This document shows, in pieces, positions 16,675-24,465 of a stretch of 24,465 nt of DNA. The notes beneath the pieces were generated by a model. It saw nothing but the letters and a program-made list of their open reading frames with translations. It searched no databases and was not told where the DNA came from. The stretch's first letter is position 1. Each line of letters starts with the position of its first letter. A program made the position numbers and the translations under genes. The DNA comes from Atribacterota bacterium (GTDB taxonomy: Bacteria; Atribacterota; Phoenicimicrobiia; Phoenicimicrobiales; Phoenicimicrobiaceae), in contig DAOUWX010000008.1 in the NCBI GenBank assembly GCA_030666935.1, positions 1 to 24,465 of the forward strand, given 5' to 3'.

Positions 16675-17886
16675 ATGAAAAAATTTTTTGTGTTTTTAGT
16701 ATTTTTATTGGTGTTTATTTCAACTTTTGTATTTGCAAGTAGCCAGACTGAGGCAGAAGGAGTACCAGGAGTTACAGATACAGAAATTCTTATTGGCTTT
16801 ACTATGCCGATGTCAGGACCTATTGGTTTTATAGGCAGTGGTACAGCAGATGCAGTAAATGCTTGCTTTCAGAAATACAATGATATAGGCGGTATTTACG
16901 GAAGAAAATTGAAATTAATTACTTATGATTCTGGTATGGATGCAGCACAAGCATTGGCAAATTATAGAAAGTTAGTGCTGGAAGATGAAGTGTTTGCTGT
17001 TCTTTTCGGATTTAGTTTTTTTATCAGACCGGCTTATCCCTTCATAGCAGAAAAAGGAGTTCCCTGGCTTTACCCCATGGCTCCACCAAATGATGCAATG
17101 TTCCCAGCTCAAAAATATTTATTCAGTTTATTTCCAACTACAGCGACTCAATTAAAAACTACTGCAAAATGGCTTATCGATCAGAATAAATACCCCCGAG
17201 TAGCAGCAATTTATGGTGATAGTGCAAGCGGAAAGACTGGTCTGGAAGGTTTAAAAAAGGATTTGGCGGGTACAAATATCAAAATTGTTGCTGCAGAGGC
17301 AATCAAACAAGATGCAGCTACTGCAGCCGTTCAAGTGGCGAAGATAAGGAAAGAGAATCCTGATATTGTTCTCTTATTTGGATATACTATGCAACCTGCT
17401 GCTATAAGTATAAAGGAAATTAAAAAAGTAGGTTGGGATGTTCAGATAATGGTAAATATGCCTATAACAAATGAAGTCTTATTAGAACTACTTACTGAAG
17501 AAGAAGCTGATGGCTTATTAGGTGCATATTGGGGAGCGATACAATATTTAGAAGATAGACCTGAGGATTCTACACCTGAGATGCAAGCTGCTGCCAAAAC
17601 TATCCTAAAATATTATCCCAAATCTACAAATGTAGGTGGACTTGTTGAACATTACTTAAGTGTAGAGCTTTTTATCGAAGCATTAAAGCGTGTGGGGGAA
17701 GATCTTACCCGAGAAAAATTAATTGAGGCTATGGAAAGCTTTAAGGATTATCCTACCGGAAAAGGAAGTTACGCAACTTTTTCACCGACTAGACGAGAAG
17801 GTATCTCTGGTGGAATTATTACCCAAGTAAAAGATAATTGGTGGGTACAAGCAAGTGATTGGATTAATGTAGATTTAGATGAGTAA
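16675..17886 (+). CDS. livK: HAAT ABC transporter, periplasmic substrate-binding protein
   Basis: This 403-residue type I periplasmic binding protein (Peripla_BP_6, LivK-like) has a signal peptide over about 1-21 (MKK, a long Phe/Val/Leu core, FVFAS cleavage region) and no lipobox Cys. The mature protein begins SSQTEAEG, then TEILIGFTMPMSGPIGFIG (36-54), typical of the first strand and ligand pocket of the family, and LITYDSGMDAAQALANYRKL (81-100). The ligand is unknown; a generic amino-acid name would be over-reading. ATG 16675 is preferred over the upstream GTG 16633 because of AGGAGG just before it and because the signal peptide starts there. It is the last gene of the transporter unit and is followed by a strong hairpin. 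Confidence 0.92.
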   Translation: MKKFFVFLVFLLVFISTFVFASSQTEAEGVPGVTDTEILIGFTMPMSGPIGFIGSGTADAVNACFQKYNDIGGIYGRKLKLITYDSGMDAAQALANYRKLVLEDEVFAVLFGFSFFIRPAYPFIAEKGVPWLYPMAPPNDAMFPAQKYLFSLFPTTATQLKTTAKWLIDQNKYPRVAAIYGDSASGKTGLEGLKKDLAGTNIKIVAAEAIKQDAATAAVQVAKIRKENPDIVLLFGYTMQPAAISIKEIKKVGWDVQIMVNMPITNEVLLELLTEEEADGLLGAYWGAIQYLEDRPEDSTPEMQAAAKTILKYYPKSTNVGGLVEHYLSVELFIEALKRVGEDLTREKLIEAMESFKDYPTGKGSYATFSPTRREGISGGIITQVKDNWWVQASDWINVDLDE

Positions 17887-17897
17887 TTCCCTTAATA

Positions 17898-17939
17898 AAT
17901 ATACGAGAAGAAAGATTTTAATCTTTCTTCTCGTATATT
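17898..17939. terminator. Strong hairpin after livK
   Basis: Perfect 20-base arms (17898-17917 and 17920-17939) close on a 2-base TT loop. The stem is moderately AT-rich with a central CGAGAAGAAAG/CTTTCTTCTCG block. No T-run follows. It begins 11 bases after the livK stop and most likely ends or stabilises the transporter transcript. The symmetry would let it act from either direction. Confidence 0.7.
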
Positions 17940-18161
17940 GAACTTCTCTTCCGGCTTAAGAAGATGAACTATAGAGGGTGGTACTCAGTGGATCAGTATC
18001 CTTACTGCGAGGATGGCAGGGAAGCGTTAAATCAGAGTATTCAATGGCTGGCAGCTCTCAATAAAAAGATCGATGATTATGGAATGGAAACAATTGAAGC
18101 TTTCATTAAATGCGGAGAAGCTACGGAGATTAGCGAAGAAGTTCGTAAACTGCTTTTATAA
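17940..18161 (+). pseudogene. C-terminal remnant of a TIM-barrel sugar isomerase/epimerase
   Basis: An ATG at 17964 opens 65 codons, but the similarity pattern seems to begin before it (in-frame reading ELLFRLKKMNYRGWYSVDQY from about 17940), and a TAA at 17919-17921 blocks the frame further upstream. NYRGWYSVDQYPY, DGREALNQSIQWLAAL and a closing helical tail look like the last 70 residues of xylose-isomerase-like TIM-barrel proteins, a family that includes sugar isomerases of some rhamnose pathways. The barrel that carries the catalytic residues is missing, so this is a truncated relic. The first part (18001-18060) is 50% GC, clearly above the rhamnosidase next door. It could instead be a small expressed protein, but no good ribosome-binding site precedes the ATG. 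Confidence 0.6.
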
Positions 18162-18221
18162 TAATGATTTTATTCAAATGCTAAGCAGAAATAATTCAAA
18201 AAGAGAAGGAAATGGTTATAT

Positions 18222-20738
18222 TTGGAAAAAATTATGAAATTTAACAGAAGAGCAGAATGGATATGGATTAATAAAAAATTACCTATGAAAAATACATTAC
18301 TAAGTCAAGTTTTACCTGATCTTGAACCGGCAAAGAATCTTTTTGTTTATTTTAGGAAAGTATTTTTTATTAATAAAAATATTAAATTATCATCAGTATA
18401 TATTTCTGCGGATGGTAGATATCAACTATTTGTAAATGGTAAGTTTGTAGGGAGAGGTCCTGCCAGATGTCATCCTCTGGAACAATATTTTGATTCTTAT
18501 GATATTAGTTCTTATTTAAAAAAAGGTAATAATATTATTGCTGTTCTTGTTCATTCATATGGTCAGAATACCTCATGGTATGAACTTCCAAAGCGTAATC
18601 ATTTAACTACCTTTGGTTGTGGTGGTTTATTTTTTCAGGGTGATGTGGAATGTGAAGGAAATAAAACTATTGTTCTCGATTCAAATGAAAGTTGGAACTA
18701 TAAAATTTCTGGGGCATGGAAAAAGGATGTTCCTTTTGGTGGTACAGGGTATGTAGAATATTTTGACGTAACTAAAGAACCTGTAAATTGGAAAACAGTT
18801 GAAGGTAATGGCCCAAATTGGAATCAAGCTCAAATTTTAAGGGTACCCTTTCCAATGGGAGGAAATGATATCATACCTTTTCCTTATATGGTTGAGCGGG
18901 ATATCCCTTTACTTTATGAAGAAATGTATTATCCCCAAAGTATTATTCGATATGGGGAAGTAGAAAATATAGAATCATTAACAGTGTGTGAACAAATGAG
19001 AAAGGAAAAGATCAGCAATATAGACTCTTGTAAAATAACAGGTTGTGAAAATTTATTGAAACAAAAGGGTTCAATTCAAATTATCACCACAAATAAGAAT
19101 TCTGCTGTATTGATATTTGATTTTGAGAAAATAGTTGTTGGAAGGATAAGGTTTGAGGTAAAAGCTCCTCTTGGTTCGATTATTGACATTGCTTACAGTG
19201 AAAAATTAACCAAGAATGGAGAAGTTTTTTTGCCTCCTGATGTTCCTGGAGTATCAATTACTCCTGCTCATAGAATTTACTTAAAAGAAGGAATTCAAAA
19301 TTTTGAACAATTTGAAATGGCAGGATTTCGCTATTTACAATTTACTTTTCGGAAGTGTGTTAAGCCGTTAATGATTAAGTCAATCGGGCTTAATTTTACT
19401 TGTTATCCTGTGGAAAGAAAAGGTTATTTTAAATGTTCTGATGATGCATTAAATAAAATTTGGAATGCGGGTGAATATACTGCGCGAGTTTGTAGACAGG
19501 ACGGATTTATTGATTGCCCCTCACGAGAGCAGCGACAGTGGATTGGAGATGTGTATGTTCAATCTCTGGTAAGTTATGTTGTGGAAAGAGATATTAGGCT
19601 GGTAAGGAAATTTTTGCGGCAAGTTGCCCAAACACAACGATCAGATGGGATAACTATGATGGCTACTACCTGTGATCTTGAAGCTGATGGAAGCGTATTT
19701 ATTCCCGATTTTTCTCTATTGTGGATTTTAATAATAGAAAAATATGTTCTTTATACCGGAGATTTAGATATTATTAAAGAATTATTACCGAGTATGATAA
19801 AAACTATTAGATGGTTTCAAAATTATTTAAACAGTAATAATCTTTTAAGCAATCTACCTAATTGGACTTTTATTGATTGGTCAGCAGAACTTGATAGGAA
19901 AGGCGTAGTAACAGTTTTAAATACTTTCTTTGTGAGGGCTCTTAGAGCGGTTTCCTCTTTAGAAAAAAAGATTGGAGGAAATTTAATTTCTGAGGAATTT
20001 AAAAAATTATCTTTAAATATAAAAGAAGCAATAAATAATATTTTATGGGATGAAGAAAAAGGTGTGTACGTAGACGCCTTTAATAATGGAGTAAAGAGCA
20101 ATAAAATAAGCCAACAGGCTAATTCTTTAGTTATTTATTTTGAAGTGGCACCAAAAGAAAGATGGGAAAGAATTTTTAAGACAATACTTGATAATAAAAG
20201 AGTTAAATTAACCAGAACCTGGCGATGGGATAAGGAACGTTCTTTTGATCCTAATAATAATGTTATCATGGCTCAACCTTTTTTTTCTCATTTTCTTCAC
20301 GGGGCATTATTTAAGGAGGGGGAAATTGAATATATAGTAAGGAATATCAAAAAACTATGGGGATTAATGGTAGAAGAGGGATCTACTTTTTGGGAGTCAT
20401 GGCAGTTAACTGATATAACAAGTACATGTCACGGATTTTCAGCAACTCCCACTTATGATTTATCAACATATATTCTTGGTATTTTACCTTTAGAAGATGG
20501 ATTTAAGAAATTTAGAATTTCGCCTTCTGTTAGTGATTTAAAATGGGCAAAAGGGGAAATGCCTACTCCTTATGGTGTGATAGCTGTTGAGTGGGAGAAA
20601 AATGATAAACAGATTGTAATTAAATTTACTGTTCCTCCAACCCTTCAGGCAGAAGTAATTCTTCCAGATGGGTTTAGATCAAGCCAAAATCTATTATTTT
20701 CTCAGGGTGAACATAAAATTATTGGATTTAAAAAATAG
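18222..20738 (+). CDS. Alpha-L-rhamnosidase, GH78-type, cytoplasmic
   Basis: This glycoside hydrolase of about 838 residues would release L-rhamnose from rhamnosides. It has N-terminal beta domains (about 40-230; ADGRYQLFVNGKFVGRGP at 63-80 is the carbohydrate-binding-like fold of the family), a middle beta domain (about 290-390, with KAPLGSIIDIAYSEKL), an (alpha/alpha)6 catalytic barrel (about 400-750) and a C-terminal beta domain. Catalytic-region motifs are DCPSREQRQWIGD (431-443), with Glu436 as probable general acid, and GSTFWESW (720-727), with Glu725 as probable base. There is no signal peptide, so the substrate must enter the cell first. TTG 18222 has GAGAAGGA about 12 bases upstream; the in-frame ATG 18234 is the alternative. 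It follows the isomerase relic by 60 bases. Confidence 0.88.
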   Translation: MEKIMKFNRRAEWIWINKKLPMKNTLLSQVLPDLEPAKNLFVYFRKVFFINKNIKLSSVYISADGRYQLFVNGKFVGRGPARCHPLEQYFDSYDISSYLKKGNNIIAVLVHSYGQNTSWYELPKRNHLTTFGCGGLFFQGDVECEGNKTIVLDSNESWNYKISGAWKKDVPFGGTGYVEYFDVTKEPVNWKTVEGNGPNWNQAQILRVPFPMGGNDIIPFPYMVERDIPLLYEEMYYPQSIIRYGEVENIESLTVCEQMRKEKISNIDSCKITGCENLLKQKGSIQIITTNKNSAVLIFDFEKIVVGRIRFEVKAPLGSIIDIAYSEKLTKNGEVFLPPDVPGVSITPAHRIYLKEGIQNFEQFEMAGFRYLQFTFRKCVKPLMIKSIGLNFTCYPVERKGYFKCSDDALNKIWNAGEYTARVCRQDGFIDCPSREQRQWIGDVYVQSLVSYVVERDIRLVRKFLRQVAQTQRSDGITMMATTCDLEADGSVFIPDFSLLWILIIEKYVLYTGDLDIIKELLPSMIKTIRWFQNYLNSNNLLSNLPNWTFIDWSAELDRKGVVTVLNTFFVRALRAVSSLEKKIGGNLISEEFKKLSLNIKEAINNILWDEEKGVYVDAFNNGVKSNKISQQANSLVIYFEVAPKERWERIFKTILDNKRVKLTRTWRWDKERSFDPNNNVIMAQPFFSHFLHGALFKEGEIEYIVRNIKKLWGLMVEEGSTFWESWQLTDITSTCHGFSATPTYDLSTYILGILPLEDGFKKFRISPSVSDLKWAKGEMPTPYGVIAVEWEKNDKQIVIKFTVPPTLQAEVILPDGFRSSQNLLFSQGEHKIIGFKK

Positions 20739-20881
20739 GTCCTTGGAGTTATTAATATTATGATTGTATCTCAAAAGGTAAACAAAACAGTAATATAGGA
20801 GCACGATGTGTCATGCCCACAAAAGATATTATGAAAATAAAATTATAAAGGGATAAAAAATAATAATAAAGAAGGTAAATT

Positions 20882-21346
20882 ATGAAAATTGAAGAAAGAC
20901 TGAACAAATTAAAAATAAAACTCCCTCCAGCTCCTAAGCCCGTGGGTTCGTATGTAACTTCAGTTAAAATAGGTGACATGATTTATCTTTCGGGTACGGG
21001 AAGTGTTGACTTTGCTGAATTTAAATGTGTTGGTAAAGTGGGGCGAGAATTAACATTAGAACAAGGTTATGCTGTAGCAAGGGGAACAATTTTAAATCAC
21101 CTTAGCACATTAAAAGCAGCAATAGGAGATCTTGATAGAGTAGAACAAATTGCTAAAGTAGTTGGCTATATACAGTGTACAAATGATTTTTATCGACAAC
21201 CCGAAGTCATGAATGGTGCATCTGATTTACTTGTAGAAATATTTAAGGAAAAAGGACTACACGCAAGAACAGCAATTGGCGTTAACAGTTTACCTTTTAA
21301 TATACCGGTAGAGATCGAAATGATTGTGAAAGTTAAAAGTAAATAA
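20882..21346 (+). CDS. RidA-family protein (YjgF/YER057c/UK114)
   Basis: This 154-residue protein is of the longer RidA-family subgroup. Archetypal RidA hydrolyses reactive enamines and imines made by PLP enzymes; other subgroups have unknown or pathway-specific roles. GDMIYLSGTG (31-40), Arg129 in HARTAIGV, which corresponds to the catalytic arginine, and NIPVEIEMIVKV (140-151), which ends the sheet, are all present. It starts 144 bases after the rhamnosidase, with GAAGGTAAATT before ATG 20882. Its place beside a rhamnosidase and a dipeptidase suggests that the imported compound contains amino groups, but this is inference. Confidence 0.88.
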   Translation: MKIEERLNKLKIKLPPAPKPVGSYVTSVKIGDMIYLSGTGSVDFAEFKCVGKVGRELTLEQGYAVARGTILNHLSTLKAAIGDLDRVEQIAKVVGYIQCTNDFYRQPEVMNGASDLLVEIFKEKGLHARTAIGVNSLPFNIPVEIEMIVKVKSK

Positions 21347-21437
21347 ATATTTATTCTAAAAGGATTATAAAATATAAATGGAATAAAATTAAAAAGAATT
21401 TAATAATATCGCAACAGATAAAATTTAGGGGAAAATC

Positions 21438-22442
21438 ATGAATTTTACAATCGAAGAAATAAAGCAGTTTCAAAAAGATATATTCATTTTTGATGTTCAT
21501 GGACACAAAGATGGACTTTTGCCTAAGATACCCAGAATTCTAAGTTGGAAACAAATTCCCAAAGATATTAAACTTTCTGATCTCTCTGGAACAGGAGTTA
21601 ACGGTTTTGTTATTTGTGCTCTTGGCGATTCCAATACATTTAAAATTCGAGAAGTCGACAACTACAAAACTGTTCTATTACAAATTGAAGAAATAAAGAA
21701 AAAGATTTCAGGAGTGGACGGAATAATTGCAACTACTGCTCAACAGATATCGAAAGCAATTTTAGAAAAGAAATCAGTGTTTGTTTTAGGGATAGAAGGG
21801 GGCGATTTTCTTGAATATAATATTGAAAGACTTACTGCTGTTTTTAATAAAGGAATAAGAGTACTATCTTTAGTACATTATTCGAAAAATAGTTTAGGTT
21901 CAATTAATTTTGGCTGGATGGGGAAAAGAATTTCTGAATCAGAACAAACTGGCCTTACCCAGTTCGGCAAAGATATAGTAAAAAAAGCAAATGAGTTGGG
22001 GATCTTATTGGATCTTGCTCATGCTGATGAAAAAACTATATTAGATGTAGCGGGAATTTCTAATTCCCCTGTGATATGTTCTCATACTGGGCCGAGGAAC
22101 CTGCAAAACTTCCCACGATATGTATCTGATAAAGCTCTTAAGGCAATTTCCTCAACCGGGGGGATGGTTGGCATGTGGGCTTTCAACAGTAAGGGAGCAG
22201 GAGTTAAAGACATTAATAATTTTATAGAATATACAAAGTATATTGTAAATTTAATTGGGATAGATCATATAGGTATAGGAACAGACATTAATGGTGTTCC
22301 TGGGAATATGAAAGGTTACGAGAATCTTTTTGATCTTTGTAAAGTAACTTATGAGTTTTTATGTGCAGGATTTACCAAAAATGATATGAAGAAAATATTA
22401 GGTATTAATTTTTTAAAATTGTTCAAAAAAATTGCAAAATAA
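21438..22442 (+). CDS. Dipeptidase of peptidase family M19 (membrane dipeptidase-like)
   Basis: This 334-residue metal-dependent amidohydrolase-fold enzyme of the renal dipeptidase family cleaves dipeptides, often including D-residues, or related amides. Candidate binuclear zinc ligands are all visible: His23 and Asp25 (HGHKDG), Glu120 (GIEGGD), His195 (DLAHAD), His216 (SHTGPR); Asp283 sits in IGTDINGV. The first motif differs from the common DGHND form (here DVHGHKD) but keeps H-x-D. No signal peptide is seen, so it is likely cytoplasmic. It follows ridA by 91 bases. Given its neighbours it may cleave an amide in the imported substrate. Confidence 0.88.
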   Translation: MNFTIEEIKQFQKDIFIFDVHGHKDGLLPKIPRILSWKQIPKDIKLSDLSGTGVNGFVICALGDSNTFKIREVDNYKTVLLQIEEIKKKISGVDGIIATTAQQISKAILEKKSVFVLGIEGGDFLEYNIERLTAVFNKGIRVLSLVHYSKNSLGSINFGWMGKRISESEQTGLTQFGKDIVKKANELGILLDLAHADEKTILDVAGISNSPVICSHTGPRNLQNFPRYVSDKALKAISSTGGMVGMWAFNSKGAGVKDINNFIEYTKYIVNLIGIDHIGIGTDINGVPGNMKGYENLFDLCKVTYEFLCAGFTKNDMKKILGINFLKLFKKIAK

Positions 22443-22516
22443 AGTAATAAAATATTAATTTTTTTACTTATAAATTGTAAAGAAAAAGTGGAAAGTCTGA
22501 CAAGGAGGACTTTAAA

Positions 22517-23755
22517 ATGGCTATACCCGTACTTATGCCCAAACAAGGACAATCTGTTGAATCCTGTCTTATTATTAAATGGAACAAAAAAGTAGGGGAC
22601 AAAGTAAAAGCTGAAGAGCCTATTTGTGAAGTAGAAACCGATAAGGCAGTCTTTGAAGTGGAAGCTCCGGAGGCTGGAACAATACTAAAAATTTTTTATA
22701 AAGAGGGAGATGATATCCCAGTCCTTAATACTATTGCCATAATCGGACAACAGGGAGAAGAGATTGACCATCTTATCCCCCAAAAAACGATCTCTGTTTC
22801 CAAAGAAGAATATGTAGAAAATCAGAAAGCTCTAACCCCGGATGAATCTCTTAAAAAAACAAAACCTTCTTTTGGAACCGGCTTAATAGCTATATCTCCG
22901 CTTGCCCGACGTTTTGCAGAAAAGAAAGGAATTAATTTTTCCCAGCTTATAGGTTCAGGTCCAGGAGGAAGGATTATTAAAAAAGATATAGAAAAAGCAT
23001 TATCTGAAGGTGAACCGTTTATTCCAAGTAAAGTTAGTAAGAAATATTTTGGGCCGGTAAAGGAGATTCCGGTAGAAGGGGTACGGAAGATTATATCTGA
23101 ACGAATGCTTACATCCCTACAAAGTACAGCCCAACTTACTTTAAATACCTCAGCTGATGCTTCTAGTTTATTGGCCTGTCGGAAATTGTTAAAATCCGAT
23201 CCCCGAATGAAAAGACTTCGTAAAATTAATATCAATGATTTTCTAATTTATATAGTTGCTAATATTCTTCCCAAATTTAAAAACATGAATGCTCATTTTC
23301 TTAAAGACAAGATACTGGAATTTGAACAGGTACATCTGGGATTTGCTGTAGACTCACCGCGAGGGCTTATGGTACCGATAATCCATAATGCCCACCTCTT
23401 ATCATTAAAGGAAATTTCCCAAGAAGCAAGACGATTAAAAACTGCCTGTCAAGAAGAAACTATCTTGCCGGATGAACTTACCGGAGGGACCTTTACGATT
23501 ACCAATCTCGGCACAATAGGGATTGAAACCTTTACACCTATCTTAAGTATTCCTCAGGTGGCAATTCTGGGCATAGGCAGTGTTTCCCTTAAACCAATTA
23601 TGAAAGAAGATAAAATACAATTTATTCCTCACATAGGTTTATCGCTTACTTTCGATCATCGAGCGGTAGATGGTGCTCCGGCAGCTAAATTCCTGCAGGA
23701 ATTGAATAAGCTGATAGCTAATTTTAATTTGACAGACATAAAATTATCATACTAG
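22517..23755 (+). CDS. Dihydrolipoamide acyltransferase (E2) of a 2-oxoacid dehydrogenase complex
   Basis: This 412-residue E2 has one lipoyl domain (1-78; VETDKAVFEVEAP with lipoylated Lys43), a flexible linker, a peripheral subunit-binding domain (about 126-158; ISPLARRFAEKKGI and GSGPGGRIIKKDI), and a catalytic CAT-type core (about 185-412) with DHRAVDGAP, where His381 and Asp385 are the active-site pair. It transfers the acyl group made by E1 to CoA. AAGGAGG precedes ATG 22517. The E1 gene starts 63 bases after its stop. Pyruvate, acetoin or branched-chain 2-oxoacids are all possible substrates. The gene looks intact and less AT-rich than the preceding rhamnosidase module. Confidence 0.93.
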   Translation: MAIPVLMPKQGQSVESCLIIKWNKKVGDKVKAEEPICEVETDKAVFEVEAPEAGTILKIFYKEGDDIPVLNTIAIIGQQGEEIDHLIPQKTISVSKEEYVENQKALTPDESLKKTKPSFGTGLIAISPLARRFAEKKGINFSQLIGSGPGGRIIKKDIEKALSEGEPFIPSKVSKKYFGPVKEIPVEGVRKIISERMLTSLQSTAQLTLNTSADASSLLACRKLLKSDPRMKRLRKININDFLIYIVANILPKFKNMNAHFLKDKILEFEQVHLGFAVDSPRGLMVPIIHNAHLLSLKEISQEARRLKTACQEETILPDELTGGTFTITNLGTIGIETFTPILSIPQVAILGIGSVSLKPIMKEDKIQFIPHIGLSLTFDHRAVDGAPAAKFLQELNKLIANFNLTDIKLSY

Positions 23756-23818
23756 AGAAAAGAATGTAATTTGATTATTAGAAAATAGCAAGATAATTTT
23801 TGTAGAAAGGAGAAGATT

Positions 23819-24465
23819 GTGACTAAATCTATTTTTATTGACCCTAAAGAAGTCAGAAAATCGCAGATCTTAAAAATAAACGACATTCCTGTAAATCAGT
23901 ACAAGCCTGATATAAAAAAAGAGATAAAGAAGTATGGAGAAGAAAAAATCGTTAAGATTTACTATGATATGCTTATAATTCGAGAATTTGAATCCATGCT
24001 TAATTCTATAAAAACCCAGGGAGCCTATGAGGGTATCGAATACGATCATAAAGGTCCTGCTCATCTATCTATCGGCCAGGAATCATCTGCTGTAGGTCAA
24101 TGCCTATCCCTAACTGTTGAAGATTTTATTTTCGGTTCTCATCGTAGTCATGGAGAGGTTTTAGCCAAATGTTTTTCCGCCATAGATGAATTAAAAGAGA
24201 ACGAACTTCTTAAGATAATGAAATCTTATATGGATGGAGCCTGCTTAAAAGTAGTAGAAAAAGAACATAAAGGTAATATTAAATCACTTGCTCAAGATTT
24301 TGTACTATACGGAGTTCTGGCAGAGGTATTCGGACGGGCTAACGGTTTTAATCAGGGCTTGGGTGGCTCGATGCATGTTTTTTTTGCACCTTTTGGTAGT
24401 ATGCCCAATAATGCTATTGTAGGAGGAGCAGCGGATATTTCAGTAGGTGCTGCTCTCTTTAAAAG
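23819..24465 (+). CDS. Thiamine-diphosphate dehydrogenase E1 component, N-terminal part (runs off the window)
   Basis: GTG 23819, with AGGAG (23808-23812) 6 bases upstream, opens a frame that stays open to the window edge (215 codons). MLIIREFESML, GPAHLSIGQESSAVG, HRSHGEVLAKC, GLGGSMHVF and NNAIVGGAADISVGAALF follow the E1-alpha pattern of 2-oxoacid dehydrogenases, which decarboxylate the oxoacid and acylate the lipoyl group of E2. Between HGEVLAKC and LAEVFGRANGF about 40 extra, charged residues are inserted relative to typical E1-alpha. The thiamine-binding GDG...N motif lies beyond the edge. Whether the protein ends after an alpha subunit or continues as an alpha-beta fusion cannot be seen. 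Confidence 0.88.
   Translation, partial: MTKSIFIDPKEVRKSQILKINDIPVNQYKPDIKKEIKKYGEEKIVKIYYDMLIIREFESMLNSIKTQGAYEGIEYDHKGPAHLSIGQESSAVGQCLSLTVEDFIFGSHRSHGEVLAKCFSAIDELKENELLKIMKSYMDGACLKVVEKEHKGNIKSLAQDFVLYGVLAEVFGRANGFNQGLGGSMHVFFAPFGSMPNNAIVGGAADISVGAALFK

Noticed and set aside
22822..23235. 137-residue open frame on the minus strand
   Set aside because: Antisense to the E2 gene, whose domains are intact over this stretch; no motif supports the antisense frame.

Overview
The window is AT-rich bacterial DNA, almost fully coding, mostly on the + strand, with short intergenic gaps (none over 300 bases). Both solute-binding proteins (rhaS, livK) carry signal peptides without a lipobox cysteine, which suggests a periplasm and so a diderm envelope. 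An anaerobic, heterotrophic lineage such as Atribacterota fits the content. This is inference from style and gene content; no rRNA or other phylogenetic marker settles it.

Layout. (1) 1-1636: the C-terminal part of a ParA/Soj ATPase overlaps ftsZ, a cell-division gene with an unusual N-terminal extension. (2) 1700-2430: a 41-bp near-perfect palindrome and a decayed transposase remnant. (3) 2514-10846: an L-rhamnose uptake and catabolism locus. A DeoR-family regulator faces rhaS-rhaT-rhaP-rhaQ-rhaM across a divergent promoter region with two good sigma70-type promoters; a class II aldolase and rhaB follow. No canonical rhamnose isomerase is present. (4) 10964-17886: a fucose-isomerase-like protein, an alpha/beta hydrolase and a complete branched-chain-amino-acid-type (HAAT) ABC transporter, closed by a 20-bp-arm hairpin. 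(5) 17940-18161: the C-terminal scrap of a TIM-barrel sugar isomerase/epimerase. (6) 18222-22442: a cytoplasmic GH78-type alpha-L-rhamnosidase, a RidA-family protein and an M19 dipeptidase. (7) 22517-24465: an E2 acyltransferase of a 2-oxoacid dehydrogenase complex and the start of its E1 component, cut by the window edge.

How it may work together. The RhaSTPQ importer brings in L-rhamnose. RhaM interconverts its anomers. An isomerase (missing in canonical form), RhaB and the aldolase would yield DHAP and lactaldehyde. The GH78 enzyme has no signal peptide, so it needs intact rhamnosides inside the cell; the adjacent HAAT transporter is a candidate entry route. The hydrolase, RidA and dipeptidase suggest the imported compound may carry an ester, an amine or a peptide-like bond. 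This second module is the most novel-looking part of the window. The isomerase scrap beside the rhamnosidase suggests that a recombination event removed a sugar isomerase, and the fucose-isomerase-like protein at 10964 may have replaced it. These functional links are inference from gene order.
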